Assembly (NCBI GenBank): GCA_032622095.1
Contig: CP136069.1
Span: 166,650,394-166,714,393 of the forward strand
Reading direction: 5' to 3'
Source of the DNA: Siphonodentalium dalli
Lineage: Eukaryota > Mollusca > Scaphopoda > Gadilida > Siphonodentaliidae
DNA: 64,000 bases
The notes under the pieces are model-generated. The model was not told the origin of the DNA and did no database searches. It was given only the letters and a program-made list of their open reading frames with translations. This document shows, piece after piece, positions 46,294 to 59,377 of the stretch (its first letter is position 1; each line of letters starts with the position of its first letter). A program made the position numbers and the translations under genes.

Positions 46294-47895
46294 TCAATTT
46301 GTTAGATCGAAAGGAGTAGCAGTTTATATGCTACCAGGAGACATGCTAAAGTCGTGCAATTTATTATAGTAAATTTGGGTTGAACGTACTTACGTAGTTT
46401 CTGGAACAGGGCGATTTCGATCCGTTTTGGACTCTGGATTCCCCAAAAGTTATCTCCGTTTCGCGTGTAGCATAATATGACTTTTATGAATAAGTAACGG
46501 ATAGTTTGGGGAATGAGATGTGAGCTTGTACAACATTCGTTCATAGTTCGCGAATTACATTTGGATAGACATATTTCTGTTATATATCAAGTTTCATATG
46601 ATTCGGAGACGAAATAAATTTTGGTACCCCGGACCACCCCTCCCCTGACCCACAACACTGAACCGACACTGGCAAAATTTGGCTCATCGCGTGCTCTCTT
46701 CAGACCGCACGCATTGGCGTATCAGTTGACATCCAAAGTTTGACATCTTCGGAGGAGATGTGATCACAAGCATATGGGGCCAAATTTGCATTGTTTGAAG
46801 GCCCACAACTCTGACATTTTTCAATGGATTTTCGAAATTCTTTCAGTTTCTAGATCGGTTGGCGGTATGGATGTTATATTCCAAGTTTCATCCGATTCGG
46901 AGAAGAATACAAAATTGGTACCCCCGGACCACCCCTCCCCTGACCCACAACACTGAACCGACACTGGCAAAATTTGGCCCATCGCGTGCTCTCTTCAGAC
47001 CGCACGCACTGGGATATCAGACGACATCCAAAGTTCGACATCTTCGGAGGAGATAGGGTCACAAGCACATGGGACCGACACTTGCAAACTTTGAGGGCCC
47101 GTAACTCTTGCATTTCTTCTCGGATTACAAAAATCCTTTCCGGTATGGGTTTGTTTTCGTTCAGGGAATCTACATACTTAAATAGATGAATGTCAATAAT
47201 AAAAAAAAATTGCGAAAATATTGCCCCCACCCCAGTGTAAAAATATATGTCCAACCCTGTCAAATTTTCTTCCTCGGACTAAGCTGACAACGGTCAACAC
47301 GACTACAAAAACCAAATACAGTTATCTGGAATGATACGGGAGGACAACAGAGTACAATAAAATAGAGGTTTGCCAACTATGGGCGGTAACTCTTCAGGGA
47401 AAGGGCGGACCCAAGTTTTTATGCCCGTGGGCAGTAGTGCATATCGAGATGTGCATACGGTCTAATTTTCGATGCTCTGCTTCTTATAATTTCCGAGATA
47501 ATAAAATGACATTTTTTCAAATAAAGGGAGATAACTCCTCGGGGAAAACGCGGACAATATTCGTTATGCGACGATGGCATACAACTCTTTGATCCCAAGA
47601 TACGTACCAAGTTTTAGTGTGCTACTCCTGGTACTTTTCGAGTAATAAGGGTTGCAAAAGTGTCCAGTATAATAATAATAATAATGAAAAATAATCGAAA
47701 AAGGGCCATAACTCTGTCAAAATATATTGGACCAACATCCGGATAGCATTATTTTTAGTAGACCTTAGATGCCTACATTCGCTAGAGATTTCGCGGTCCT
47801 CCTCCCATTAGTTTCTGAGTATTTCCAATTAAACAGAAAACGGCCGCAGTAGAAAAACAATATACTTCCTTGGTTACACCATGGAAGTATAATAA

Positions 47896-48054
47896 GATCT
47901 GACCGATGAGATAATTGATGCGAGATGGTCTAAATTAATGTCGACATCCCAAGCTGTGGCGGTTGACGCGGTTTATCAGCCTACGGAACAAATTCAAGGA
48001 TTGGTTGGTATAAAGAGCGTCCATGATTATGTTAAACAAAATCGATGGTCATAA
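47896..48054 (+). CDS. 52-codon ORF fragment, array copy 5
   Basis: Identical in the sequence read; last copy, because the sixth unit ends before this part. Confidence 0.28.
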   Translation, partial: DLTDEIIDARWSKLMSTSQAVAVDAVYQPTEQIQGLVGIKSVHDYVKQNRWS

Positions 48055-48114
48055 GCTTAAGAGAGTTCTCAATTAAGAGTTTTTGTAGTATTTTCAGACG
48101 TACGTGATATACAT

Positions 48115-48324
48115 ATGAGTGTTTTGTTGGTTTTCGCAATGTTATTTTGTATTATAAATCCATCTTTTGAAACACATTTAAGTGCACAGCTGGCGAGATG
48201 TACGAAGCGTGTGTGTTATACTCACGCGTGTATCCACAATATATATTCAAGCAATACACGTATTGTCTGTGTATTATGCCGTGTTGCATGTTGCCACGAC
48301 CTGCCATTAGTATCATTGTCTTAA
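48115..48324 (+). CDS. Cys-rich 69-aa ORF, array copy 5
   Basis: Identical translation. Confidence 0.25.
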   Translation: MSVLLVFAMLFCIINPSFETHLSAQLARCTKRVCYTHACIHNIYSSNTRIVCVLCRVACCHDLPLVSLS

Positions 48325-48656
48325 TCATTAGTAATCAATATATAGTATGATGTGGTTTCTGTTTGTTTCGGGACTCTCCCTAATTCCTTTAGCCAACTTC
48401 GGCATGTAAAGGGTTAATAAAACCGCCGGTGGATGACACAGCAAGTCAATTTCCACAATATATTCTGAGTGTTCGAATTATGAATAGACCGACACAGGCT
48501 TGAATGACAATAAGAAATCAAACATTGGTTTACAAAAACCCGAGTTTCAAAAAGACGAGAATACGGACCAGTGTGGACCAATAATCCCAGCTTACACGCT
48601 CCGACGCATGGTATCACATCGCAACACAGTGGTTTGGGCCTGGTCTAGACTATAGT

Positions 48657-48957
48657 TTACACGAAGACTGGTCCAGACCAGAGACCAGAATTCAGCCGAT
48701 TGAGTTTGCAATCCTCGTTGAAGTCGCCTTCTATTGTCACATCAATGTCGCTATCACGCACCAACGATATACATTTACTGATATAATCCATAATTTGGTG
48801 GGGCGTTTGGCGGTTAATAGAAGCAACCTCTTAGAAGATGTTTCCTAGTTATAGTAACTTCCACCCATACTGACTATGTTCCCTTAGATGGCAGGCCAAT
48901 CCGTATTCGAAACGGAATCATGTCGCGTACATATATGCACACTCCACTCCCGACACG
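48657..48957 (-). pseudogene. LINE EEP fragment, array copy 6
   Basis: Same disablements as the first copy; it sits in the terminal partial unit. Confidence 0.75.
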
Positions 48958-50341
48958 TCAATTTGTTAGATCGAAAGGAGTAGCAGTTTATATGCTACCA
49001 GGAGACATGCTAAAGTCGTGCAATTTATTATAGTAAATTTGGGTTGAACGTACTTACGTAGTTTCTGGAACAGGGCGATTTCGATCCGTTTTGGACTCTG
49101 GATTCCCCAAAAGTTATCTCCGTTTCGCGTGTAGCATAATATGACTTTTATGAATAAGTAACGGATAGTTTGGGGAATGAGATGTGAGCTTGTACAACAT
49201 TCGTTCATAGTTCGCGAATTACATTTGGATAGACATATTTCTGTTATATATCAAGTTTCATATGATTCGGAGACGAAATAAATTTTGGTACCCCGGACCA
49301 CCCCTCCCCTGACCCACAACACTGAACCGACACTGGCAAAATTTGGCTCATCGCGTGCTCTCTTCAGACCGCACGCATTGGCGTATCAGTTGACATCCAA
49401 AGTTTGACATCTTCGGAGGAGATGTGATCACAAGCATATGGGGCCAAATTTGCATTGTTTGAAGGCCCACAACTCTGACATTTTTCAATGGATTTTCGAA
49501 ATTCTTTCAGTTTCTAGATCGGTTGGCGGTATGGATGTTATATTCCAAGTTTCATCCGATTCGGAGAAGAATACAAAATTGGTACCCCGGACCACCCCTC
49601 CCCTGACCCACAACACTGAACCGACACTGGCAAAATTTGGCCCATCGCGTGCTCTCTTCAGACCGCACGCACTGGGATATCAGACGACATCCAAAGTTCG
49701 ACATCTTCGGAGGAGATAGGGTCACAAGCACATGGGACCGACACTTGCAAACTTTGAGGGCCCGTAACTCTTGCATTTCTTCTCGGATTACAAAAATCCT
49801 TTCCGGTATGGGTTTGTTTTCGTTCAGGGAATCTACATACTTAAATAGATGAATGTCAATAATAAAAAAAAATTGCGAAAATATTGCCCCCACCCCAGTG
49901 TAAAAATATATGTCCAACCCTGTCAAATTTTCTTCCTCGGACTAAGCTGACAACGGTCAACACGACTACAAAAACCAAATACAGTTATCTGGAATGATAC
50001 GGGAGGACAACAGAGTACAATAAAATAGAGGTTTGCCAACTATGGGCGGTAACTCTTCAGGGAAAGGGCGGACCCAAGTTTTTATGCCCGTGGGCAGTAG
50101 TGCATATCGAGATGTGCATACGGTCTAATTTTCGATGCTCTGCTTCTTATAATTTCCGAGATAATAAAATGACATTTTTTCAAATAAAGGGAGATAACTC
50201 CTCGGGGAAAACGCGGACAATATTCGTTATGCGACGATGGCATACAACTCTTTGATCCCAAGATACGTACCAAGTTTTAGTGTGCTACTCCTGGTACTTT
50301 TCGAGTAATAAGGGTTGCAAAAGTGTCCAGTATAATAATAA

Positions 50342-51005
50342 TAATAATGAAAAATAATCGAAAAAGGGCCATAACTCTGTCAAAATATATTGGACCAACA
50401 TCCGGATAGCATTATTTTTAGTAGACCTTAGATGCCTACATTCGCTAGAGATTTCGCGGTCCTCCTCCCATTAGTTTCTGAGTATTTCCAATTAAACAGA
50501 AAACGGCCGCAGTAGAAAAACAATATACTTCCTTGGTTACACCATGGAAGTATAATAATAATAATAATAATAATGAAAAATAATCGAAAAAGGGCCATAA
50601 CTCTGTCAAAAGATATTGGACCAACATCTGGATACCATTATTTTTAGTAGACCTTAGATGCCTATATTCGCTAGAGATTTCGCGGTCCTCCTCCCATTAG
50701 TTTCTGAGTATTTTCAATTAAACAGAAAACGGCCGCAGTAGAAAAACAATATACTTCCTTGGTTACACCATGGAAGTATAATAATAATAATAATAATGAA
50801 AAATAATCGAAAAAGGGCCATAACTCTGTCAAAATATATTGGACCAACATCCGGATAGCATTATTTTTAGTAGACCTTAGATGCCTACATTCGCTAGAGA
50901 TTTCGCGGTCCTCCTCCCATTAGTTTCTGAGTATTTCCAATTAAACAGAAAACGGCCGCAGTAGAAAAACAATATACTTCCTTGGTTACACCATGGAAGT
51001 ATAAT
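50342..51005 (+). repeat. Three tandem B modules
   Basis: The first belongs to the last 2663-bp unit. The second is the CATCTGGATACC subtype and the third the CATCCGGATAGC subtype. Each ends in a type III hairpin followed by ATA repeats, and the third leads into an HLE unit. Confidence 0.85.
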
Positions 51006-52526
51006 AATAGGGCAAATCATGAGCTCAATAAATCGCAGTTAAGGGACGGAAAATATGAATTAGGATGATTATATCTTTCCCTTAACATGTGTGGGTTGAT
51101 CTCAAGTGTTTGGGAGTGACCCCACCCCTGCCTCGAAATTGGGTGACGGGATTGGGAAATAGTCAAACCCGGCCCAAAATGCGAATTTTGAGAGCCCGTA
51201 ACTCCGTTATTTTCCAATGGATTTAAAAATTGTTTTGAGTATTGTGATCAGCTACTTACATTGATTATTTGTTATAAATTTTGTCTGATTCAGAGACGAA
51301 TAACATTTTGTTTATTGGAAAGAATACGGGCCCACATTCAAAGTTTGAGGGCCCAAATCTCCGCCATTTTTTAACGGATTTACAATCTGTTTTCAGTTTT
51401 ATGATCAACGTGTATGGTATATGTTATATATTAAGTTTCATATGATTCGGAGACGAAATAAATTTTGGTACCCCGGACCACCCCTCCCCTGACCCACAAC
51501 ACTGAACCGACACTGGCAAAATTTGGCTCATCGCGTGCTCTCTTCAGACCGCACGCATTGGCGTATCAGTTGACATCCAAAGTTTGACATCTTCGGAGGA
51601 GATGTGATCACAAGCATATGGGGCCAAATTTGCATTGTTTGAAGGCCCACAACTCTGACATTTTTCAATGGATTTTCGAAATTCTTTCAGTTTCTAGATC
51701 GGTTGGCGGTATGGATGTTATATTCCAAGTTTCATCCGATTCGGAGAAGAATACAAAATTGGTACCCCGGACCACCCCTCCCCTGACCCACAACACTGAA
51801 CCGACACTGGCAAAATTTGGCCCATCGCGTACTCTCTTCAGACCGCACGCACTGGGATATCAGACGACATCCAAAGTTCGACATCTTCGGAGGAGATAGG
51901 GTCACAAGCACATGGGACCGACACTTGCAAACTTTGAGGGCCCGTAACTCTTGCATTTCTTCTCGGATTACAAAAATCCTTTCCGGTATGGGTTTGTTTT
52001 CGTTCAGGGAATCTACATACTTAAATAGATGAATGTCAATAATAAAAAAAAATTGCGAAAATATTGCCCCCACCCCAGTGTAAAAATATATGTCCAACCC
52101 TGTCAAATTTTCTTCCTCGGACTAAGCTGACAACGGTCAACACGACTACAAAAACCAAATACAGTTATCTGGAATGATACGGGAGGACAACAGAGTACAA
52201 TAAAATAGAGGTTTGCCAACTATGGGCGGTAACTCTTCAGGGAAAGGGCGGACCCAAGTTTTTATGCCCGTGGGCAGTAGTGCATATCGAGATGTGCATA
52301 CGGTCTAATTTTCGATGCTCTGCTTCTTATAATTTCCGAGATAATAAAATGACATTTTTTCAAATAAAGGGAGATAACTCCTCGGGGAAAACGCGGACAA
52401 TATTCGTTATGCGACGATGGCATACAACTCTTTGATCCCAAGATACGTACCAAGTTTTAGTGTGCTACTCCTGGTACTTTTCGAGTAATAAGGGTTGCAA
52501 AAGTGTCCAGTATAATAATAATAATA
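51006..52526 (+). repeat. HLE unit, duplicate of 11808-13327
   Basis: Constant offset of 39199, ending in (ATA)n. In the first copy the sequence continues into spacer block 2. Here it continues into a different, diverged spacer after the same ACTAG/GATTCCATGGAATC joint. Confidence 0.85.
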
Positions 52527-53239
52527 ACTAGAGGTCAGATTCCATGGAATCAGATATACTTCCATGGTATCCCATTCCATATGTATGTTATGGGTATAGG
52601 TGTGTTCCTCTCCATTCGAATTCATATTTGTGCTGTGTGATCTGATGGTGGACTTGCATTGACATTTATAAATAAGATATATATTCCAAAGGTTTATTTT
52701 ATTTAGTTCGACCCACCGTGGATGATTAATGACATTCTATTGCATCATGGTCGTGCCCAACTGAGCCAGCATTCACACCAGCCAAACAATTCATTTTTAT
52801 TCGGTAGGGATACATTTTAGAGCTCTCCAGGACGCCCATATCATATTCAATGGTCATTTGGCGTGTTTGATTATATCGTAATCGACATGTAGATCAAAAC
52901 GGCGCAAAGCATATTAATGTACCATAACTCTGTTATTTCGCGTTTATTTGATAGTTCTTTCAGTTTCGGATTCAGAATCTTTTAGTTTTTATTGGCGGAA
53001 GAAAGACCGCTTGGTTAATTAATTAATTAGTATTCAATGCGTTATCGCTACACAATAGTCATTAACGTCTTTGTAATAGAGTTAACTGTAATCGAGAGAT
53101 AACTATATCAAAATCGATAATGCTAGCTGAGTGCTTACCCGTCCGCTCTAAAACTAATGTTGTCCTTATATACTACCAAATACATGCAGTGCTCAAAATA
53201 TGAAACACTTGTGTCGCGATTTTCCATTTTTTCCCGTTT
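52527..53239. other. Spacer of low copy number, possible mariner-like relic
   Basis: After the ACTAG palindrome joint and ATACTTCCATGG the DNA is unlike the other spacers. At 52722-52769 a plus frame reads NDILLHHGRAQLS, recalling the LLHHDNA block of mariner-type transposases, followed in other frames by TPAKQF and further broken sequence. The catalytic Asp of that block is missing and no ORF spans it. Evidence is weak. The rest, including TTAATTAATTAATTAG at about 53014, is unassigned. Confidence 0.25.
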
Positions 53240-54253
53240 ACGAGTTTCGGCGTAATTTACGAAAAGCCTCGACCCTCCCCGGGGGGTACGCCACCTCTCC
53301 GTTGGACAGGTTACTTTTATAGTAGAGCGGACATACCAATAGTATATCGGTGAACATATTCATGCATTTGCCTTGCTCATTGATAAGTCCGTTTGCATTT
53401 GCATTTGAGTAATATATATCACCAGTTAACATTACACGCTACCAGGTTAAACCGTCCACTCTGAAACTTTGAAAAGCATACTAATCTTGCGTTTATATAC
53501 TATTAATGACATCCACCCGTCGAACAGTTTTTATCTCAATATCTGATTTTCGGAGTAATTTTCCCCATTTGATTTTCGGTGGATTTGCCAAATCTGAACC
53601 CACCCCGACACAAACACTCCATTGAGCGGGTTGCGTTTATAGTAGAGAGGTCAAATTTTGGAGGCGTACGTACAGTATACCGGCTTACATGCCACTGCAT
53701 TAAACTCGCTCCTTCATCAGCCCGTTTGGATTTGGGGCTAAAAATATGTTAGTGATATACTACTGAAGTATGCATATTTATGTTATATAGCGTTGTCACG
53801 AGTAAACCGTTCCATCTGGAAAATATAAAATCACACTGTAGATGCGCGTGAACACTACCCATCAGATGTACTTGTCAAATTTTTTTTATCTCGATGTTTG
53901 AATTCCCCCCCCCCTTTGCAATTTTCGTGGAATTTTCATAAAGTATCAACCCACCCCGACTCGCATTCTCCGTTGGGCAGGTTACTTTTAAAGTATAGCG
54001 GTCAAACTGTTGGGACGTACATACAGTATGTCAATGTACCTGCTACGACATTATCTTGCTCTTTAATAAGCCAGTTTGGATTTGGCGGGAAAAATAGGTG
54101 CAATATTTCCTAACCCCGTAACACGGAAAGACCTGGGAAAAAACATTTTTACGCGGTATATTCGGGTCAGCATCACTCGTCCAATTCGGAATATGCAATA
54201 AAAATATTAGAGCTCTGTACCTTGGTTTATTCATCCTGGTGTATAGTGTGTCT
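53240..54253 (+). repeat. Diverged ~350-bp degenerate repeats
   Basis: Same landmarks as 8000-9080 with spacing of 353 bp (53506 and 53859), but about 10-15% different by eye. A poly-C run (CCCCCCCCCCCC near 53906) occurs where other copies lack it. Ends in ATTCGGAATATGCAA, also found before the poly-T tract at 27130. Confidence 0.65.
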
Positions 54254-56508
54254 CTATTTATGGGCGGTAACTCCTCAGGGAAAGCGCGGACACAAGTTTT
54301 GATGCCCGTGGGCAGTAGGGTATATCGAGGCGTGCATACGGTCCAATTTTCGATGCTCTGCTCCTTATAATTTCCGAGATAATAAAATGACATGTTTTCA
54401 TATAAAGGGAGATAACTCTGCGGGGTAATCGCGGACAATATTCGTTATGGACCAAAGGCATAGAACTCATTTACCCCAACATACTTACCAACCTTCAGTT
54501 TTCTAATCCTAATACTTTCAGAGATTTGGGCGTTTCAAAAGTGTTGAGTATAATAATAATAATAGTGAAAAATAATCGTAAAAGGGACATAACTCCGCCA
54601 AGAAACATTGGACCGACATGCGGATACCTTTATTTTTAGTAGACCTCAGATGCCTACATATTCACTACAGGTTTCGTGTTTCTAGTGCAATTACTTTTTG
54701 AGTATTTCCAAATAAACGGAAAACGGCACCAGTACAAAAACAATATACTTCCTTGGTTACACCATGGAAGTATAATAATAGGAACAATCATGAGTGGAGA
54801 GAATCGCAGTTTATGGACGGAAAATATGAAGTATGGTGATTATATGTTGTCCTAACATGTGTAGGTTGATCCCAAGTGTTTGGACGTGACCCCACCCCTG
54901 CCTCGAAATTGGGTGACGGGATTGGGAAAACATCAACCCCTGGCACAAAATGCTAAGTTTGAGGCCATGTAACTCCGTTAGTTTCCAACGGATTTTAAAA
55001 TTGTTTCCAGTTATGTGATTTGCTGCTGACATAGATTGCATAGTGTAAATTTCATCTGATTTGGAGGCGGATAACACTTTGATTATTGGAAAGCATATGG
55101 GCCCAAATTCAAACTTGACGGCTAAAATCTCCGCCATTTTCCAACGGATTTACGATCTGTTTTCAGCTTCGAGATCGGCTGATGTTGCAGATGTTATATT
55201 CCAAGTTTCATCTGATTCAGAGAAGAATACAAAATTGGTACCACGGACCAGCCCTCCCCAGACCCACAATACCGAACCGACACTGGCAAAATTTGGCCCA
55301 CCGCGTGCCCTCTTCAGTCCGCACACATTTGCTTTTCAGATGACATCGTATGTTCGATATCTTCGGAGGAGATGTGGTCACAAGCACATGTGCCCAAAAT
55401 TGCAAAGTTTGACGGCCTGCAATTAGTTCAGTTTTCGATGGATTTTCGAAATTCTTTCAGTTTCTAGATCGGCTGATGTTGCAGATGTTATATTCCAAGT
55501 TTCATCTGATTCCGAGAAGAATTAAAAATTGGTACCACGGACCACCCCTCCCCAGACCCACAATAATGAACCGAAACTGGCAAAATTTGGCCCACCGCAT
55601 GCCCTCTTCCGTCCGCACACGTTGGCGTATCAGTTGACATCCAAACTTCGACATCTTCGGAGGAGATGTGGTCACAAGCACATGGGCCCAAATTGCAAAC
55701 TTTGAGGGCCCGTAACTCTTGCATTTCTTCTCGGATTTCAAAACTCCTTTCCGGTGTGGGTTTGTTTTCGTTCGGGGAATCCACATACTCAAATAGATGA
55801 ATGTCAATCAAAACTTTTTTTTCTCGAAAATTTTGCCCCCACCCCAGCGTCAAAATATATGTCCGACCCTGTTCGATTTTCTTTCTCAGACTAAACTGAC
55901 AACGGTCAACACGACTATGAAATCCAAATGCAGTTATCTGGAATGATACGAGAGTACAGCATAGTAAATCAAATAGAGATTTGCCTATTTATGGGCGGTA
56001 ACTCCTCAGGGAAAGCGCGGACACAAGTTTTGATGCCCGTGGGCAGTAGGGTATATCGAGGCGTGCATACGGTCCAATTTTCGATGCTCTGCTCCTTATA
56101 ATTTCCGAGATAATAAAATGACATGTTTTCATATAAAGGGAGATAACTCTGCGGGGTAATCGCGGACAATATTCGTTATGGGCCAAAGGCATAGAACTCA
56201 TTTACCCCAACATACTTACCAACCTTCAGTTTTCTAATCCTAATACTTTCAGAGATTTGGGCGTTTCAAAAGTGTTGAGTATAATAATAATAATAGTGAA
56301 AAATAATCGTAAAAGGGACATAACTCCGCCAAGAAACATTGGACCGACATGCGGATACCTTTATTTTTAGTAGACCTCAGATGCCTACATATTCACTACA
56401 GGTTTCGTGTTTCTAGTGCAATTACTTTTTGAGTATTTCCAAATAAACGGAAAACGGCACCAGTACAAAAACAATATACTTCCTTGGTTACACCATGGAA
56501 GTATAATA
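54254..56508 (+). repeat. HLE tandem array, 1731-bp unit, 1.3 copies
   Basis: The unit starts at CTATTTATGGGCGG (54254) and repeats at 55985. It is a distinct subtype: AATAGTGAAAAATAATCGTAAAAGGGACATAACTCCGCC, and a B-like module with GGCACCAGTAC instead of GGCCGCAGTAG. The array ends after the second hairpin in (ATA)n, directly followed by standard B modules. Confidence 0.85.
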
Positions 56509-57177
56509 ATAATAATAATAATGAAAAATAATCGAAAAAGGGCCATAACTCTGTCAAAATATATTGGACCAACATCCGGATAGCATTATTTTTAGTAGAC
56601 CTTAGATGCCTACATTCGCTAGAGATTTCGCGGTCCTCCTCCCATTAGTTTCTGAGTATTTCCAATTAAACAGAAAACGGCCGCAGTAGAAAAACAATAT
56701 ACTTCCTTGGTTACACCATGGAAGTATAATAATAATAATAATAATGAAAAATAATCGAAAAAGGGCCATAACTCTGTCAAAATATATTGGACCAACATCC
56801 GGATAGCATTATTTTTAGTAGACCTTAGATGCCTACATTCGCTAGAGATTTTGCGGTCCTCCTCCCATTAGTTTCTGAGTATTTCCAATTAAACAGAAAA
56901 CGGCCGCAGTAGAAAAACAATATACTTCCTTGGTTACACCATGGAAGTATAATAATAATAATGAAAAATAATCGAAAAAGGGCCATAACTCTGTCAAAAG
57001 ATATTGGACCAACATCTGGATACCATTATTTTTAGTAGACCTTAGATGCCTATATTCGCTAGAGATTTCGCGGTCCTCCTCCCATTAGTTTCTGAGTATT
57101 TTCAATTAAACAGAAAACGGCCGCAGTAGAAAAACAATATACTTCCTTGGTTACACCATGGAAGTATAATAATAATA
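56509..57177 (+). repeat. Three further tandem B modules (four with the preceding variant)
   Basis: Modules of ~215 bp end in hairpins near 56698-56728, 56925-56955 and 57139-57169. The first two are the GATAGC subtype and the last the CTGGATACC subtype. The run ends in (ATA)n-ACTAG and spacer block 4. Confidence 0.85.
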
Positions 57178-58391
57178 ATAACTAGAGGTCAGATTCCATG
57201 GAATCAGATATACTTCCATGGTATTCCATCCCATCCCATCCCATCCCGACCTGACCTTGGTCTTCAAAATGGTCAATCGAAGGTCAAATCGGGTAAAACA
57301 TGCGGATTTCCACGAAATTTGATACCTAGGGGTACTTTTGTCCGGGGAGTCTTTTGGGCGGGTCAAGTCGTGACCCCGACCTGACATTGACATTCGAAAT
57401 GGTAAGTTCAAGGTCAAATTGAGTAAAACGATCGGATTTCGACGAAATTTTATACCTAGGAAAACTTTTGTCCGGGGAGTGTTTTGGACAGGTCAAATCG
57501 TGACAATATGTTACTTTTACAGTAGAGCGGACATACCTATATAGTATATCGGTGAGCATATTCATGCATTTGCCTTGCTTCTTGCTAAGTCCGTTTGAAT
57601 TTGCGTCATGAAGAGAGGGTTTGAATTTGAGTAATATATATCACCCGTCACAACGTTATACGCTACCAGGGTTAAACCGTTCAATATAAATCATTAAAAA
57701 GTGTACTAATCTTGCGTTTATATACTACTTATCACATCCACTCATCGAAAAGTTTTTATCTCAATATATGATTTTCGGAGTAATTTTGCCCATTTGATCT
57801 TCGGTGGAATTTTCCAAATCTGAACCCACCCGACACAAACACTCCCTTGAGCAGGTTGCGTTTATATTAGAGAGGTCAAATTTTAGAGTCATACCTACAG
57901 TATACCGGCTTATGTACCACCGCATTAAACTCGCTCCTACATCGGCCCGTTTGGATTTGGGGCTAAAAATCGGCTAGTGATAGACTACAGAAGTATACAT
58001 ATTTATGATATATAGCGTTGTCACGAGTAAACCGTTCCGTTCCATCTGAAAATTAGAAAATTGCGCTCTAGATGCGCGTGAACACTAGCTATCAGATGTA
58101 CTCGTCAAAAAAAAAATTCTCGATGTTTGAATTTGAAGTATAGCGGTCAAGATTTGGGGGGGGGGGCGTGAATAGAATATCCAAATGTACCTGCTACGGC
58201 ATTACCTTGCTCTTTAATTAGCCCTTTTGGATTTGGTGGGAAGAATAGGTGCATTTTCCTGTTCCCCGTATAGCGGAAAGGGGTATATATATATATAGTC
58301 ACGCATTTCAATCAGTTTGGATATAAAGTTTAAATATACACAGTTATATGCCTATATATTTAATACTAATATATTTTCTTATAAATTAATA

Positions 58392-58483
58392 GCGCAGTGC
58401 GTAGTCGAGTGGTCAGAGCGTCAAACCTTCAGTTTGTGTTTTTATTGCGACGTGAGTTCGAATCCCGTCAAATTATCTTTTTT
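58392..58483 (+). pseudogene. tRNA-like sequence (spacer block 4, copy a)
   Basis: As 14534, differing at CAGTTTGTG versus CAGCTTGTG; the T here restores pairing in the anticodon-arm-like stem. Confidence 0.55.
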
Positions 58484-58663
58484 TATTTTTTATTTTTAAC
58501 ATGTTTTGGTGTATTTTAATCATCAAATACGAATAATACCAAACTAAAGATAATGTAAAGATGCTTTTTATATTCGATTTCAATCAGTTTGGATATAAAG
58601 TTTAAATATACACAGTTATATGCCTACATATTTAATACTAATATATTTTCTTATAAATTAACA

Positions 58664-58753
58664 GCGCAGTGCGTAGCCGAGTGGAGAGAGCGTCAAACAT
58701 TCAGTTTGTGTTTTATTGCGACGTGAGTTCGAATCCCGTCAAATTATCTTTTT
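58664..58753 (+). pseudogene. tRNA-like sequence (spacer block 4, copy b)
   Basis: As 14816, with the same near-consensus A box and B box and a downstream T7 run. Confidence 0.55.
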
Positions 58754-58860
58754 TTATTTTTTATTTTTAACATGTTTTGGTGTATTTTAATCATCAAATA
58801 CGAATAATACCAAACTAAAGATAATGTAAAGATGCTTTTTATATTCGATAAATAACTAGA

Positions 58861-58974
58861 ATATAAACAATATACAAATTGATCTTACGAAACTGATGAT
58901 GTTTGCATGTTTCTATGTGTTTATCGTTGTTATCGCAAATGGAATAATTGGCTATACGTCGTCATTACGTTAGT
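58861..58974 (+). pseudogene. Truncated copy of the 77-aa ORF
   Basis: Same 5' breakpoint as at about 15000, so the deletion preceded duplication of the block. Confidence 0.6.
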
Positions 58975-59227
58975 AGAAATATACACCATATAACGAAGTC
59001 TTGTGTGATCAAATTAATGTAATGTTTGTATTTTGTTTGGTTGTATATGATATGCAGTGCGTTGAAGATGCGAAAGAAAATACAAAAGTGAAATGCACGC
59101 ACGCAGATAGCTCATGACACACTATACACGATAAAATGATAATTTACCACACACCATGGGCTACACAATTTACGAATAGGTGGGTTTATATTAAAATCCA
59201 AGTTATTTGCTTTATAACGGCTCCGAT

Positions 59228-59377
59228 ATGAACTCATACCAATATACCACTCTGGAAATGATTGTTGGAATTCGACGGGCGTTCTATCAGTTCTCTGGTA
59301 GAGGATTGAGACGGGTCCGCGGCAAGACGGGTGTATTCGAATCGGAGGTAGGTTCCATCCGACGGGGGATGGGGTAG
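59228..59377 (+). CDS. Exon-like ORF, copy 3
   Basis: Frame and GAG|GTAGGT donor intact. Intermediate between the other two copies: Asn and Ser as in copy 2, Thr and Lys as in copy 1, plus its own Leu-to-Arg change. Confidence 0.3.
   Translation: MNSYQYTTLEMIVGIRRAFYQFSGRGLRRVRGKTGVFESEVGSIRRGMG

Larger units (their letters stand above)
35327..50558 (+). repeat. Chimeric tandem array, 2663-bp unit, 5.7 copies
   Basis: Units start at 35327, 37990, 40653, 43316, 45979 (2664 bp; one extra C at about 46921) and 48643 (partial). Each unit has three parts: ~419 bp holding a LINE endonuclease relic, ~1.5 kb of HLE with one B module, and ~750 bp of unrelated DNA starting at AAGATCTGACC. The last copy stops just after the B-module hairpin, inside (ATA)n, so five copies carry the 750-bp part. 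Fusion came before amplification, since every copy shares the same joints. Confidence 0.93.

Noticed and set aside
52620-52940. Minus-strand frame of ~55 codons opposite the mariner-like hint
   Set aside because: Protein-like to the eye but with no start, no domain and no second copy; the evidence does not decide between it and the plus-strand relic, so no gene is called.
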